Of a stretch of DNA of 64,000 nucleotides, positions 63,985 through 64,000 are shown piece after piece (the stretch's first letter is position 1; every line of letters starts with the position of its first letter). A program made the translations under genes and the position numbers. Source of the DNA: Arthrobacter cupressi (GTDB taxonomy: Bacteria; Actinomycetota; Actinomycetes; Actinomycetales; Micrococcaceae); the NCBI RefSeq assembly GCF_900099975.1, contig NZ_FNEI01000008.1:62001-126000 (forward strand). The letters are read 5' to 3'. Below the pieces are notes generated by a model. That model was not told the DNA's origin and ran no database searches. It worked only from the letters and a program-made list of their open reading frames with translations.

Positions 63985-64000
63985 ATGCACAGCCCCCCAC
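63985..64000 (+). other. Possible start of the next gene
   Basis: An ATG at 63985 opens MHSPP and runs off the window. miaA often follows miaB, which would suit, but five codons cannot identify it. Confidence 0.2.

Overview
The window is 64 kb of a high-GC actinobacterial chromosome, most likely from the Arthrobacter/Pseudarthrobacter group (Micrococcaceae). The evidence is pervasive G/C third positions, GTG/TTG starts, ATGA/GTGA stop-start overlaps, actinobacterial gene orders (dxr-rip1-ispG, rimP-nusA-ylxR-infB-rbfA-truB-ribF-rpsO-pnp, dapB/dapA-rnj-ftsK-pgsA-cinA-clgR, recA-recX-miaB) and an actinobacterial-type LexA box at recA. The genus is inferred; no rRNA gene is present. The region is mostly core chromosome. 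I see no prophage, IS element, CRISPR array, tRNA or rRNA.

Layout. 1-6.35 kb is a seven-gene catabolic operon (carboxylase beta and alpha subunits, acyl-CoA dehydrogenase, CoA-transferase A and B, MaoC hydratase, CitE-like lyase). It matches the gene content of M. tuberculosis Rv2498c-Rv2504c, so leucine breakdown with a possible itaconate link is the best reading. 6.4-13.8 kb holds a lipase-maturation-factor-like membrane protein, the isoprenoid genes dxr and ispG around a site-2 protease, a YciI protein, a GNAT enzyme and a lipoprotein. 13.8-16 kb is an ABC exporter operon ending in its own TetR gene, with a clear promoter and operator. 16-24.4 kb holds proS, a TauE/SafE permease, an alpha/beta hydrolase, a PLP decarboxylase, an APH-like kinase, a decayed DUF559-type gene, a VIT1/CCC1 transporter and a ferritin-like DUF4439 protein.

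24.4-39 kb is the transcription/translation block: rimP, nusA, ylxR, infB, rbfA, a guanine-deaminase-like gene, truB, two small membrane proteins, ribF, tryptophan 2,3-dioxygenase, rpsO, pnp and an M16 peptidase. 39-47.5 kb is a molybdenum-cofactor island. moaD-moaA face left. A two-component system faces right and is translationally coupled to a five-TM, Tat-motif molybdoenzyme, followed by moeA, moaC, mogA/moaB and moaE.

47.6-64 kb holds dapB, a TPR protein, an acyltransferase-like membrane protein, a CYTH-CHAD protein, a small gene with a LexA-type box, dapA, rnj, ftsK, pgsA, cinA, a ClgR-like regulator, a MarR regulator, a DUF3046 gene, recA, recX and miaB.

Cross-locus patterns not explained by gene calls: (i) fifteen genes have a TANNNT-like -10 hexamer ending exactly 6 or 7 nt before the start codon, implying leaderless mRNAs; (ii) four genes (dxr, moaE, ftsK, miaB) have short tandem duplications seeded at the stop codon; (iii) there are several long palindromes in intergenic DNA. 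The most interesting single locus is the small leaderless gene at 51.9 kb with a near-perfect LexA-type palindrome filling its promoter spacer.
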